A stretch of DNA of 64,000 nucleotides. It comes from Rhodanobacter thiooxydans. GTDB taxonomy: Bacteria; Pseudomonadota; Gammaproteobacteria; Xanthomonadales; Rhodanobacteraceae. Positions within the stretch are counted from its first letter, which is position 1; each line of letters begins with the position of its first letter. Positions 56,685 through 64,000 of this stretch are shown here, piece after piece. A program made the translations under genes and the position numbers. The stretch spans positions 1,550,001-1,614,000 of the forward strand of contig NZ_CP088923.1 of assembly GCF_021545845.1 (NCBI RefSeq), in the 5' to 3' direction. The notes beneath the pieces are model-generated. The model ran no database searches and was not told the origin of the DNA. It saw only the letters and a list, made by a program, of their open reading frames with translations.

Positions 56685-57290
56685 ATGAACAGCTTGCACA
56701 GCAGGTGGCTGGTGGCCGCGGCCGTCGTCGGCATCGGCCTGGGCGGCGCGGTGACGGCCGCGGCGCAGAGCACGGCCGATGGCACCCAGCGTGACGTCAA
56801 TCAGCAGCAGCGCATCGAACAGGGGTTGAAGTCCGGCCAGCTGAGCACGGCCGAGGCGGCACGGCTGGAGCGGGGCCAGGCGCAGGTGGATCGCCTGCAG
56901 GCGCACGCGCTGCGCGACGGCAGTCTGAATGTGGGCGAGCAGGCGCGCCTCGCGGCGGCGCAGGACCGCCAGAGCCAGGCCATCCGCGCCGAGCGGCACA
57001 ACGGCGTCAGCGGCAACCCGCAGTCGCGCTCGTCCGAGCGCCTGCAGCGCGACGTTGCGCGCGACGTGCACCAGCAGGCGCGCATCGAGCACGGTGTGCA
57101 GTCCGGCGCGCTGACCGCGTACGAGACCGCTCAGCTGGAAGGGCGCCAGGCGCACGCCGCGCAGGTCGAGCAGCGTGCCGCCCGCGACGGCCAGGTGGGG
57201 CCGCACGAGCAACGCCACATCCAGCGCGTCGACAACCGCAACAGCCGCGGCATCTACCGCAAGAAGCACAACGGGCGGGTCGTGGGCTGA
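56685..57290 (+). CDS. Secreted protein with an internal ~65-residue duplication
   Basis: A 201-residue protein with a signal peptide (LVAAAVVGIGLGGAVTAAAQ). The mature part has two related units: DVNQQQRIEQGLKSGQLSTA (about 37-56, ending near 105 with IRAERHNG) and DVHQQARIEHGVQSGALTAY (about 125-144, ending IYRKKHNG). Each unit reads as helices with IE-G-SGxL-T-xE-A-xLE and resembles an EF-hand-like helix pair without calcium loops. The family is unnamed to me. Extracytoplasmic, probably periplasmic. Confidence 0.75.
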   Translation: MNSLHSRWLVAAAVVGIGLGGAVTAAAQSTADGTQRDVNQQQRIEQGLKSGQLSTAEAARLERGQAQVDRLQAHALRDGSLNVGEQARLAAAQDRQSQAIRAERHNGVSGNPQSRSSERLQRDVARDVHQQARIEHGVQSGALTAYETAQLEGRQAHAAQVEQRAARDGQVGPHEQRHIQRVDNRNSRGIYRKKHNGRVVG

Positions 57291-57310
57291 TACAGGCAGC
57301 CACGCGCGTC

Positions 57311-57341
57311 AGCTTCGCGCCCCCGCGCCGTGCGCGAAGCT
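57311..57341. terminator. Hairpin between convergent genes
   Basis: A 10-bp perfect stem AGCTTCGCGC (57311-57320) / GCGCGAAGCT (57332-57341) in the 56-bp gap between two convergent stop codons. No T-run, so it is a candidate bidirectional terminator only. Confidence 0.4.
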
Positions 57342-57346
57342 GGCGC

Positions 57347-57799
57347 TCAGCGCGCCCGCGGCTTCAGCCGCACGTAGAGCTGTTTGCGCACGCGGGCGAT
57401 AACCTCGCCTGAAGCGGTGGTCACCTCGGTCTCGAACCAGCGCAGCACCTTGTCGCCGCTGGCCGCGGCGGCGCGCAGTTCGTCGACCACGCTGGCCTCG
57501 AGCTTGAAGTGCGCGTAGACGTCCTCGTAGCCCGGCGCCACGAAGTCGATTGCGCCGGCCTTGTCCCACACGTAGTAGTCGCTGCCGAGCCGGTGCATCG
57601 CCAGCAGCATCCAGAACGGGTCGACCATGGCGAACAGACTGCCGCCGAACTGGCTCTTCACGTAGTTGCGGTTCCACGGGCGCAGCCGCAGCGCCACCTT
57701 GGCCTCGGTGTAGTCGTCGCTGAGCGTCAGCACGCGGATGCCGCTGCACAGGTAGGGCGGCCACAGGTTGAGCAGGCGGCGGAGGGTGGAGGCGCGCAT
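57347..57799 (-). CDS. DUF4442 / PaaI-like hotdog-fold protein
   Basis: A 150-residue protein with the hotdog signature NYVKSQFGGSLFAMVDPFWML, where FGGSLF..D is the active-site helix region typical of DUF4442 thioesterase-like proteins. It might hydrolyse acyl-CoA or acyl-ACP, but several members have no known substrate. The start at 57799 is preceded by a GGAA-type ribosome site. An IS110 element is inserted about 90 bp upstream and could affect its promoter. Confidence 0.85.
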   Translation of the reverse strand: MRASTLRRLLNLWPPYLCSGIRVLTLSDDYTEAKVALRLRPWNRNYVKSQFGGSLFAMVDPFWMLLAMHRLGSDYYVWDKAGAIDFVAPGYEDVYAHFKLEASVVDELRAAAASGDKVLRWFETEVTTASGEVIARVRKQLYVRLKPRAR

Positions 57800-57890
57800 G
57801 GGAAGGCTCGTCGGATCGGAATGGAAATCTTACCCGAGCGTACGCAATGGTATGGATTGGCGACACGTGTAGATACCGTCTCGTTCCGCG

Positions 57891-58913
57891 TTATGCAAGC
57901 GAGCATCCAGGTGATGCGTGCGCAGAGGCAACGAGGCGGTGTCTGGGGTAGTCAGGATCAAACAGCGAGTTGGTATGGATGACGCCCCAGACTAGGTGCA
58001 GGAGCTTCCGCATGGCGGCACACACGGTCACGATGGGGAGCTTCCCGCGTGCGAGCAACCGTTCGCAGAAGGCACGAACCACGGGGTTGTGGTTCTTGGC
58101 GCAGATGGCGGGAAAGTAGAGTTTGGCGCGCAAGCCGGGGGCACCGGTTTTGGAGATCCGGACCTGTCCCTTGAGCGTGCCCGACTCGCGCCGTGCCGGG
58201 TTGAGGCCGGCGAAGGCGACCAGCTTGCCCGGCGCGTCGAAGCGTCGCAGGTCGCCCAGTGCGGCGAGCAGGGAGGCCGACGTGGTCTTGGCGATGCCGG
58301 GGATGGACGTCATCAACGCCGCGTCGTAGCGCAGCTGGGGATCCTTGTCGATGTGATTGTTGATGCGCTGCTCCAGCGCCTTGATCTGCTTGCGCAGTTC
58401 CTTGAGCGACGCTTCCACCGAGTCGCGTACGGCGTCATTGGCGACGTCGAGTCGGTTCGCTTCCATCCGCTCCATGCCCTTGAGATCGTCCAGCCGTTCG
58501 ACCAGCGCGCGCAAGGTGCGCTGGGCCGCTGTCGGCGGCATCCACGGCGCCATCGGATGGGTGCCGGCCTGCTGACTGGTGGCGAACTGCGCAATGAGCT
58601 TGGCGTCTGTGCGGTCGGTCTTGGTTCGCGTCAGCTGGCTCTTGCCGAAGTACTTTACTTGCGCCGGATTGGCCACGTAGACCGTCTTGCCTTGCTGTAC
58701 CAGGAAGATGGCCAGTGCCTCGTGATAGATCCCCGTCGCTTCCATGCACACCGCCGCTTCCGGCGCGTGCTTGTCCAACCAGGTCATCAACTCCTGGAAG
58801 CCTTCTTCACGATTGGCCACCTTGGCGCGTGTCTGGAATTTGCCCGGCTTGGCCAGACCAACGGCCACATCAAACGTGGCCTTGGCCACATCCACTCCCA
58901 CAACGTTTGTCAT
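57891..58913 (-). CDS. IS110-family transposase/recombinase
   Basis: About 340 residues: an N-terminal DEDD (RuvC-like) domain starting NVVGVDVAKATFDVAVG, with KTDRTDAKLIAQF, and a C-terminal Transposase_20 domain (MTSIPGIAKTTSASLLAALG; FAGLNPARRESGT). The frame is intact. The start is ATG 58913; five further codons upstream are in frame. IS110 elements have no long terminal inverted repeats, so the ends are not visible; the element probably extends into 58914-59100 upstream. Likely complete. Confidence 0.93.
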   Translation of the reverse strand: MTNVVGVDVAKATFDVAVGLAKPGKFQTRAKVANREEGFQELMTWLDKHAPEAAVCMEATGIYHEALAIFLVQQGKTVYVANPAQVKYFGKSQLTRTKTDRTDAKLIAQFATSQQAGTHPMAPWMPPTAAQRTLRALVERLDDLKGMERMEANRLDVANDAVRDSVEASLKELRKQIKALEQRINNHIDKDPQLRYDAALMTSIPGIAKTTSASLLAALGDLRRFDAPGKLVAFAGLNPARRESGTLKGQVRISKTGAPGLRAKLYFPAICAKNHNPVVRAFCERLLARGKLPIVTVCAAMRKLLHLVWGVIHTNSLFDPDYPRHRLVASAHASPGCSLA

Positions 58914-59150
58914 CGCCTTACCTCGCATGGTTTGTTCCGATCACCATGCTCATCCGGCTGATCCTTAGGTGTGCAGGCTCACGCCAGTGGCGGGCCGAGG
59001 GTACCGTTCAAACTTCTGGATGAGCGAAATCGGAACCGGGGTGTGCATCTACGTCACGGGCTCGAAGCCAAAGGAGCGCATCGGCATCACCCGGTTCCCC
59101 CGATGATCAGTCGGGAATGCTCGACCCTGACAGGTCGGACATCAAGACCT
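58914..59150 (-). ncRNA. Possible IS110 bridge-RNA region
   Basis: About 237 bp without a gene directly upstream of the IS110 recombinase start. In IS110-group elements the non-coding end next to the recombinase 5' end encodes the bridge RNA that specifies target and donor. Location alone supports this here; no fold was computed, and the transposon tip within this stretch is not defined. Confidence 0.3.
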
Positions 59151-59152
59151 AA

Positions 59153-59218
59153 GGAGCGCACCCTGTGCGCGATGCTTTTCGTCACGTGACGAAGAGCATC
59201 GCGCACAGGGTGCGCTCC
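59153..59218. repeat. 66-bp near-perfect palindrome
   Basis: GGAGCGCACCCTGTGCGCGA followed by TGCTTTTCGTCACGTGACG and the mirrored arm; only one base pair is mismatched over 33 bp per arm. Same family as the repeats at 54247 and 55113. It lies 20 bp after the thioredoxin gene stop (minus strand) and may act as its terminator or as a REP-type element. Confidence 0.85.
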
Positions 59219-59238
59219 TACAGGGTTCGTCGGGACGA

Positions 59239-60105
59239 TCAGAACAGCAGCGACGCCATCCGCCGCCGGTAGCGGCTGACCAACTCGGCGTCGTCGAGCG
59301 TGGCGAAGGCGGCGAGCAGGCGTTTCTTCGCCTGGCCGTCGTTCCAGTCGCGGGCTTGCTGCAGGATGGCGAGGAATTGTTCCAGGCCGGCTTCGGTGTC
59401 GCCTTGCAACAGCAGCTGCACGCCGAGCTGGTCGCGGGTGGCCCAGTCGGCGGGGTCGGTTTGCACGCGCTGCTGCAGTTCGGCGATGCCCGGCGCGTCC
59501 CGCGCCGCGTGGGCCAGCTCCAGTTCGTTGCGCAGGCGCACGGCGCGGGCGTCGGTGGCGAGGTTCGCCGGCAGCGCGGCCAGCTCGACCGCGGCGGCGG
59601 CGACGTTGCCGGCGTGCATCAGCGCCAGCGCCAGGTCGAGTTTCAGTTCGGGCCGATTCGGCTCGCCGGCGATCGCCTGCTGCAGCCGGTTGATCGCTTG
59701 CTCGGGTGTTTCCGACACGGCCACTTCTTCGGCGGCGGGCGCGGGCGCCTCCAGCGGTTGCACGTGGCGCGACAGGAATTCGCGCAGCTGGCCTTCGGGC
59801 AGCGCGCCGGTGAAGCCGTCGAGCACCTGACCGTCCTTCACCAGCACCACGGTGGGAATGCTGCGGATGCCGAACATGCCGGCCAGTTCCTTCTGCGCGT
59901 CCACGTCGACCTTGCCCAGCCGGAACGCGCCATTGTATTCGGCGGCGAGTTTTTCCAGCATCGGGCCGAGTGTCTTGCACGGTCCGCACCAGCTGGCCCA
60001 GAAGTCCACCAGCACCGGCGTGGTCAGCGAGGCCTGCAGCACGTCGGCTTCGAAGGTCTGCTGGTCCACGTCGAAGACATGGGAAACAGTGGCGGCATCG
60101 GTCAC
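59239..60105 (-). CDS. Tetratricopeptide thioredoxin, CnoX/YbbN-like
   Basis: A 288-residue protein: thioredoxin domain with C40-G-P-C43 in FWASWCGPCKTLGP (E. coli CnoX has SxxC and is redox-inactive, so this one is probably redox-active), then TPR-like helices (AINRLQQAIAGEPNRPELKL onward). CnoX-type proteins act as holdases that pass clients to GroEL/DnaK. The start is GTG 60105 with a GGAG ribosome site 7 bp upstream; the longer frame upstream has no such site. Confidence 0.9.
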   Translation of the reverse strand: MTDAATVSHVFDVDQQTFEADVLQASLTTPVLVDFWASWCGPCKTLGPMLEKLAAEYNGAFRLGKVDVDAQKELAGMFGIRSIPTVVLVKDGQVLDGFTGALPEGQLREFLSRHVQPLEAPAPAAEEVAVSETPEQAINRLQQAIAGEPNRPELKLDLALALMHAGNVAAAAVELAALPANLATDARAVRLRNELELAHAARDAPGIAELQQRVQTDPADWATRDQLGVQLLLQGDTEAGLEQFLAILQQARDWNDGQAKKRLLAAFATLDDAELVSRYRRRMASLLF

Positions 60106-60228
60106 GGGAAACTCCAGCTCGGCAGGTGCCGGTTCAGATCGGGGCGCCACCGAGCATATCAAGCGGCGCGTTCACGATAGATTTGCGAGAATCACCCGAT
60201 CGTCACGTCGCAACAAGGCATCGGGTGC

Positions 60229-60846
60229 ATGGGCACGGCATCGCCAACCACGCTGTTGATCTGCGAGCACTGCGACACGGTCTACCGCCGGCGCCCGCTG
60301 GGGCGCGGCGAGGTGGCAACCTGCGCGCGCTGCCAGGCGGAGCTGGAGCGCCACCACGGGCTGGGCGTGAATGCGCTGCTGGCGCTGATCCTCACCGCGC
60401 TGATCGTGTTCGTGCAGGCGAACATGTGGCCGATCGTGACGCTGGGCCTCAGCGGCCAGCTCAGCGGCACCACGCTGTGGGGCGTGATCATCGCGATGTG
60501 GCGTGAGCAGGCCCAGGTGGTCTCGGTGCTGGTGGCCGCCACGCTGTTCTTCTTCCCGCTGATGAAGATGGCCATGCTGGGCTGGCTGCTGTGGTTCGCC
60601 CGGGCCGGGCGCCGTGCGCCGGGCTTCGTGCGGCTGATGGTGGCGCTGCACTACCTCGGACCGTGGACGATGAGCGAGGTGTTCGTGCTGGGCGCGCTGG
60701 TGGCGATCGTCAAGGCGCACGCCTATTTCGACGTGATACCCGCCCCGGGCATTTACGCCTACGCGGCGCTGACCCTGCTGATCACCATTCTCGCCGGGGT
60801 AGACCTGCGCCAGCTGTGGGACGACGTGCCGGAGCGTGCCGCGTGA
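60229..60846 (+). CDS. pqiA: PqiA-like membrane protein, first half-unit
   Basis: A 205-residue protein with a zinc-ribbon motif (CEHCDTVY...CARCQ) and four helices of the PqiA fold. In E. coli PqiA (417 aa) two such halves are fused; here they are separate, overlapping genes. It is part of the inner-membrane component of the Pqi intermembrane lipid-transport bridge. It overlaps the second half by GTGA. Confidence 0.9.
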   Translation: MGTASPTTLLICEHCDTVYRRRPLGRGEVATCARCQAELERHHGLGVNALLALILTALIVFVQANMWPIVTLGLSGQLSGTTLWGVIIAMWREQAQVVSVLVAATLFFFPLMKMAMLGWLLWFARAGRRAPGFVRLMVALHYLGPWTMSEVFVLGALVAIVKAHAYFDVIPAPGIYAYAALTLLITILAGVDLRQLWDDVPERAA

Positions 60847-61496
60847 GCGCACTGCCGCGCGCCGCCGAGCTGGGCCTGATCGCCTGCGCGGTGTGCGGGC
60901 AGGTGTGCCGCGCCGTGCCCGGCGACCCGCGGCTGGACGGCGACAGCGTGGGCGACGCGATGGCCTGCCCGCGCTGCGGCAGTACCCTGCGCCGGCGCAA
61001 GCCGCAAAGCTATGCGCGCACCTGGGCGCTGCTGATCGCCGCGTTCATCATGTACATCCCGGCGAACGTGCTGCCGATCATGCGCACCGCCAGCCTCAAC
61101 GACATCGACGACAACACCATCATCAGCGGCGTGGTGGAGCTGTGGGTGAAGGGCTCGCCGGACCTGGCGATCATCGTGTTCACCGCCAGCATCGTGGTGC
61201 CGATGCTGAAGTTCCTCGCGCTGGGCACCTTGCTGGTGAGCAGCTGGCGCGGCAGCGGCTGGGCGCGGGTGCAACGTGCAAAACTCTATCGGCTGGTCGA
61301 GCTGATCGGCTACTGGTCGATGCTGGATGTGTTCGTGGTGGCTTTGCTGACGGCGCTGGTGCGTTTCAGCGTGCTGAGCCTGGTGGAGCCGCTGCCCGGT
61401 GTGATCTTCTTCGGCCTAACCGTGGTGCTGACCATGCTGGCCGCGATGAGTTTCGACCCCCGCCTGATCTGGGATGGCAAGGATACCGATGACTGA
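60843..61496 (+). CDS. PqiA-like membrane protein, second half-unit
   Basis: A 217-residue PqiA-domain protein: CAVCGQVC...ACPRCGSTL zinc ribbon, then MYIPANVLPIMRTASLND, the conserved loop after helix 1, and helices ending MLAAMSFDPRLIWDG. It uses a GTG start overlapping the first half's TGA, and its stop overlaps pqiB by eight bases. The two halves probably assemble as a heterodimer equal to a full PqiA. Confidence 0.9.
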   Translation: MSALPRAAELGLIACAVCGQVCRAVPGDPRLDGDSVGDAMACPRCGSTLRRRKPQSYARTWALLIAAFIMYIPANVLPIMRTASLNDIDDNTIISGVVELWVKGSPDLAIIVFTASIVVPMLKFLALGTLLVSSWRGSGWARVQRAKLYRLVELIGYWSMLDVFVVALLTALVRFSVLSLVEPLPGVIFFGLTVVLTMLAAMSFDPRLIWDGKDTDD

Positions 61497-63189
61497 CGAC
61501 AACTCCATCGAACGGGCCGCGCCGGGTGACGGCGAGCTGCCGCAACCGATGGTGAGGCGGCGCCGCGTCAATGCCTCGCTGATCTGGCTGGTGCCGGCGC
61601 TGGCGGCGCTGGTCGGCCTGTCGCTGGTGATCAACAACTGGCTGCAGGCCGGCCCGCAGATCACCATCAGCTTCCAGAGCGCCGAGGGTCTGGATGCCGG
61701 CAAGACCCCGGTGAAGTACAAGAACGTGGTGATCGGGCGGGTCAACAAGATCCACCTGAGCGGCGACCGCAGCCATGTGCTGGTCAACGTGGCGCTGGAG
61801 AAGAGCGCCGAGGGCTTCGCCACCCGGGACACCCGGTTCTGGGTGGTGCGCCCGCGGATCGGGCTGGGCGGCGTGTCCGGCATCGACACCCTGCTGTCGG
61901 GCGCGTTCATCGGCGCCGACGTGGGCGATTCGACAGAGTACGAGGACGACTTCAAGGGGCTGGAGCTGCCGCCGTCGGTGAACCACGGTGCGCCAGGGCG
62001 CAGCTTCACCCTGCACAGCGACGATCTCGGTTCGCTCGACATCGGCTCGCCGGTGTACTACCGGCGGATCCAGGTGGGCCGGGTGGCGTCCTACGAGCTG
62101 GACAAGGACGGCAAGGGCGTCTTGCTGCACATCTTCGTCGACGGCCCGAACGACAAGTTCGTCACCCGTTCCGCGCGCTTCTGGAACGCCAGCGGCGTGG
62201 ACGTGTCGATCGGCGCGAACGGGCTGAAGCTCAACACGCAATCACTGGCCACCGTGCTGGCCGGCGGCGTGGCGTTCCAGGACCCGCCCGGGCCGCACGA
62301 CAGCACGCCGGCGCCAGAAGACAACGCGTACCAGCTGTTCGGCGACCAGACCACGGCGATGGCGCCGCCGGACGGTGCGCCGCACTACATCCGCATGCGC
62401 TTCGAGCAGTCGGTGCGCGGGCTGGCGGTGGATGCGCCGGTGGAGTTCCTCGGCATCAACATCGGCAAGGTGGCGTCGGTGCGGCTGGACTACGACGAGA
62501 AGACGCAGCGCTTCCCGGTGCTGGTCGGCGCGGTGGTCTATCCGCAGCGCCTGGGCGCCGCCTACGACAAGCTGGAGGCGCTGGCCAAGGCGCATGGGGA
62601 GAACCCCGACCTGTCGCAGCTGATGGGCCACCTGGTCGAACACGGCCTGCGCGCGCAGGCGCGTACCGGCAACCTGCTCACCGGCCAGCTGTATGTGGCG
62701 CTGGATTTCATCCCGAAGACGCCGAAGGTGGCGTTCGACCCGGCCGCGAAACCGCTGACCATCCCGACCGTGACGGGCAGCTTCGACAAGCTGCAGGAGC
62801 AGATGGCCGGGATCGTCGACAAGCTCGACAAGGTGCCGTTCGACAGCATCGGGCAGAACCTGGACCAGACCCTGGTGGGGCTCAACCGCACGCTGAAGCA
62901 GGTCAACGGCCAGACCCTGCCAGCGCTCAGCGACACCCTGCACGGCGTGCAGCGGACCATGGGCACGGCGAACGAGACGCTGGCCGGCGACTCGCCGCTG
63001 CAGCAGAACCTGGGCGCCACGCTGGAGCAGCTGCAGCGCATGGCGCGCTCGCTGCGCGTGTTGACCGATTACCTGGGCGGCCATCCGGAGGCGCTGGTCC
63101 GCGGCCGTCAAGCGGATCCGAAGCCGGCCGAGCCGAAACCCGTCACCACGCCCGCGGCGCTGTCGCCGGCGCAAGGGAGCAAGCCATGA
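61489..63189 (+). CDS. pqiB: PqiB-type MCE-domain protein
   Basis: A 566-residue protein with an N-terminal membrane helix (LIWLVPALAALVGLSLVI) and three MCE domains (GLDAGKTPVKYKNVVIGRV about 65; LDIGSPVYYRRIQVGRVASY about 180; LAVDAPVEFLGINIGKVASV about 312), followed by a helical region that forms the periplasm-spanning needle. E. coli PqiB also has three MCE domains. It carries lipids between inner and outer membranes. The start ATG 61489 is preferred to 61474. Confidence 0.93.
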   Translation: MTDDNSIERAAPGDGELPQPMVRRRRVNASLIWLVPALAALVGLSLVINNWLQAGPQITISFQSAEGLDAGKTPVKYKNVVIGRVNKIHLSGDRSHVLVNVALEKSAEGFATRDTRFWVVRPRIGLGGVSGIDTLLSGAFIGADVGDSTEYEDDFKGLELPPSVNHGAPGRSFTLHSDDLGSLDIGSPVYYRRIQVGRVASYELDKDGKGVLLHIFVDGPNDKFVTRSARFWNASGVDVSIGANGLKLNTQSLATVLAGGVAFQDPPGPHDSTPAPEDNAYQLFGDQTTAMAPPDGAPHYIRMRFEQSVRGLAVDAPVEFLGINIGKVASVRLDYDEKTQRFPVLVGAVVYPQRLGAAYDKLEALAKAHGENPDLSQLMGHLVEHGLRAQARTGNLLTGQLYVALDFIPKTPKVAFDPAAKPLTIPTVTGSFDKLQEQMAGIVDKLDKVPFDSIGQNLDQTLVGLNRTLKQVNGQTLPALSDTLHGVQRTMGTANETLAGDSPLQQNLGATLEQLQRMARSLRVLTDYLGGHPEALVRGRQADPKPAEPKPVTTPAALSPAQGSKP

Positions 63190-63812
63190 TGCGTAGCGCA
63201 AGATATCTGCCGGGCGTGGCGGCGGCCCTGCTGCTGGCGGCCTGCGCCTCGGCGCCGTTGCACTACTACACGCTCGTTGCGCCGGCGGACGAGTCTGCCG
63301 GCAGCCGGGTAGCGCCGGTGGCGGCCGCGCCAGCGCTGCCGTTCGAACTGCTGCCAGTCGGCGTGCCGGCCCAGGTCGACCAGCCGCAACTGGTGGTGCG
63401 CGAGGGCGACCAGGGCGTGGCCCTGCTCGGCAGCGAGCGCTGGATCGCGCCGCTCGGCGACGAGGTGCGCAGCGCGCTGTCCGCCGACCTGGCGCGCGAG
63501 CTGCACAGTGCGGACGTCAGCGGTCTGCCCGGCAACGACAGGCCGCTGCTGCGGATCAAGCTGGACCTGCGCCGGTTCGATTCCGCGCCCGGCAGCTACG
63601 CCCTGGTCGAGGCCGCCTGGAGCGTGCGCCTGCTGCATGGCGAGCGGCCCGTCACGCTGGCCTGCACCAGCCGGGTCGGCGAGACGGTGGGCCCGGGCTA
63701 CGCCGCGTTGGTGCAGGGCCACCAGCGCGCGATCGCCCGGCTGGCGGCGCAGATCGCCGGCGTGGCGCGCACGCTTGGCGGCGGTCGGGCCGCGGTCTGC
63801 CCGAGCGGCTGA
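63186..63812 (+). CDS. pqiC: PqiC-type outer-membrane lipoprotein
   Basis: A 208-residue lipoprotein (lipobox LLLAAC, C20) with HYYTLVAPAD, the start motif of the ABC-transport-auxiliary/PqiC family, then a beta-sandwich domain. It docks the PqiB needle at the outer membrane. The ATG overlaps the pqiB stop. The operon pqiA-pqiA-pqiB-pqiC is complete here. Confidence 0.92.
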   Translation: MMRSARYLPGVAAALLLAACASAPLHYYTLVAPADESAGSRVAPVAAAPALPFELLPVGVPAQVDQPQLVVREGDQGVALLGSERWIAPLGDEVRSALSADLARELHSADVSGLPGNDRPLLRIKLDLRRFDSAPGSYALVEAAWSVRLLHGERPVTLACTSRVGETVGPGYAALVQGHQRAIARLAAQIAGVARTLGGGRAAVCPSG

Positions 63813-63904
63813 AGGCCCGCCAGCTTGGCGCCCGGCCTGCGCTGGGCTAGTCTGACCAGTTCACTCCGCCGGCCCGCGCCGGCCCGCACCACGGCAACGG
63901 AACC

Positions 63905-64000
63905 ATGCAGGACATTCAAACCCCGACCACCCCCGACCAGGATGAAGCCGCCTATCGCCCGCAGGCGGTGGAAGCCGCCGCGCAGCGCTACTGGAACGCG
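63905..64000 (+). CDS. leuS: Leucyl-tRNA synthetase, N-terminal part only
   Basis: The last 32 codons visible read MQDIQTPTTPDQDEAAYRPQ and end AAQRYWNA, matching the start of gammaproteobacterial LeuRS (Y-x-P-x-x-x-E-x-x-xQ-x-YW). The rest is beyond the window. The ribosome site is weak (GGCAACGGA). 92 bp after pqiC. Confidence 0.7.
   Translation, partial: MQDIQTPTTPDQDEAAYRPQAVEAAAQRYWNA

Overview
The window is GC-rich chromosomal DNA of a gammaproteobacterium, most likely order Xanthomonadales (Lysobacterales) and probably a Rhodanobacter/Dyella-like member of the Rhodanobacteraceae. This placement is an inference from gene content (AmgK/MurU recycling pair, Rrf2-sufBCDS operon, two M13 peptidases, RapA, split PqiA genes), from the dense packing with ATGA/TGATG overlaps, and from the dispersed palindromic intergenic repeats. 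No rRNA, tRNA or CRISPR array was seen.

Layout. 1-1181: cell-wall recycling pair murU (cut by the window edge) and amgK. 1273-6865: Fe-S assembly operon, an Rrf2 regulator followed by sufB, sufC, sufD and sufS, preceded by a palindromic operator candidate. 6941-8777: acyltransferase and ketopantoate reductase. 9079-15363: M13 peptidase, GNAT enzyme, Rieske ferredoxin, MipA-like outer membrane protein, HAD phosphatase and class-III aminotransferase. 15505-16532: a hairpin-rich spacer and a vapBC module.

16853-29757 is the accessory heart of the window. The left part holds a ketoacyl synthase and an acyl carrier protein, diverging from a FemAB/BioF2-like N-acyltransferase and an arginase-fold protein. 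The right part holds an alpha/beta hydrolase, two SMR-type (ArnE/ArnF-like) small transporters, a DegT aminotransferase and a family-39 (ArnT-like) glycosyltransferase in one overlapping operon. Between them (20515-25060) lies a graveyard of an RHS/polymorphic toxin locus: two IS1595 insertions, an RHS core tail, a transposase tail, two further toxin C-terminal tips, and two small exported or lipidated proteins that look like immunity partners. I propose that the two flanks are halves of one undescribed surface-lipid or glycolipid modification system split by this debris. That is a hypothesis.

29825-36521: a four-gene ABC-type tripartite efflux system with a two-component system encoded just upstream. 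36759-48689: flavoprotein reductase, M1 peptidase, membrane protein, GNAT, SET-domain protein, ComEA-like HhH protein, M20 peptidase, YggS, NlpC/P60 hydrolase, rhomboid protease and amino-acid permease. 48741-53945: RapA and a second, lipoprotein M13 peptidase. 54066-57799: DUF502, a TDT-family transporter, a duplicated-repeat secreted protein and a hotdog-fold protein. 57891-58913: an IS110 recombinase. 59239-64000: CnoX-like thioredoxin, a pqiA-pqiA-pqiB-pqiC lipid-transport operon, and the start of leuS.

Intergenic DNA carries at least three families of inverted-repeat elements (CCCCTCTCCC-type, TAGGAGCGCGC/GCGATGC-type and ATTCCTGC/GCAGGAAT-type). Several of them falsely extend neighbouring reading frames, which affected start-site choices.
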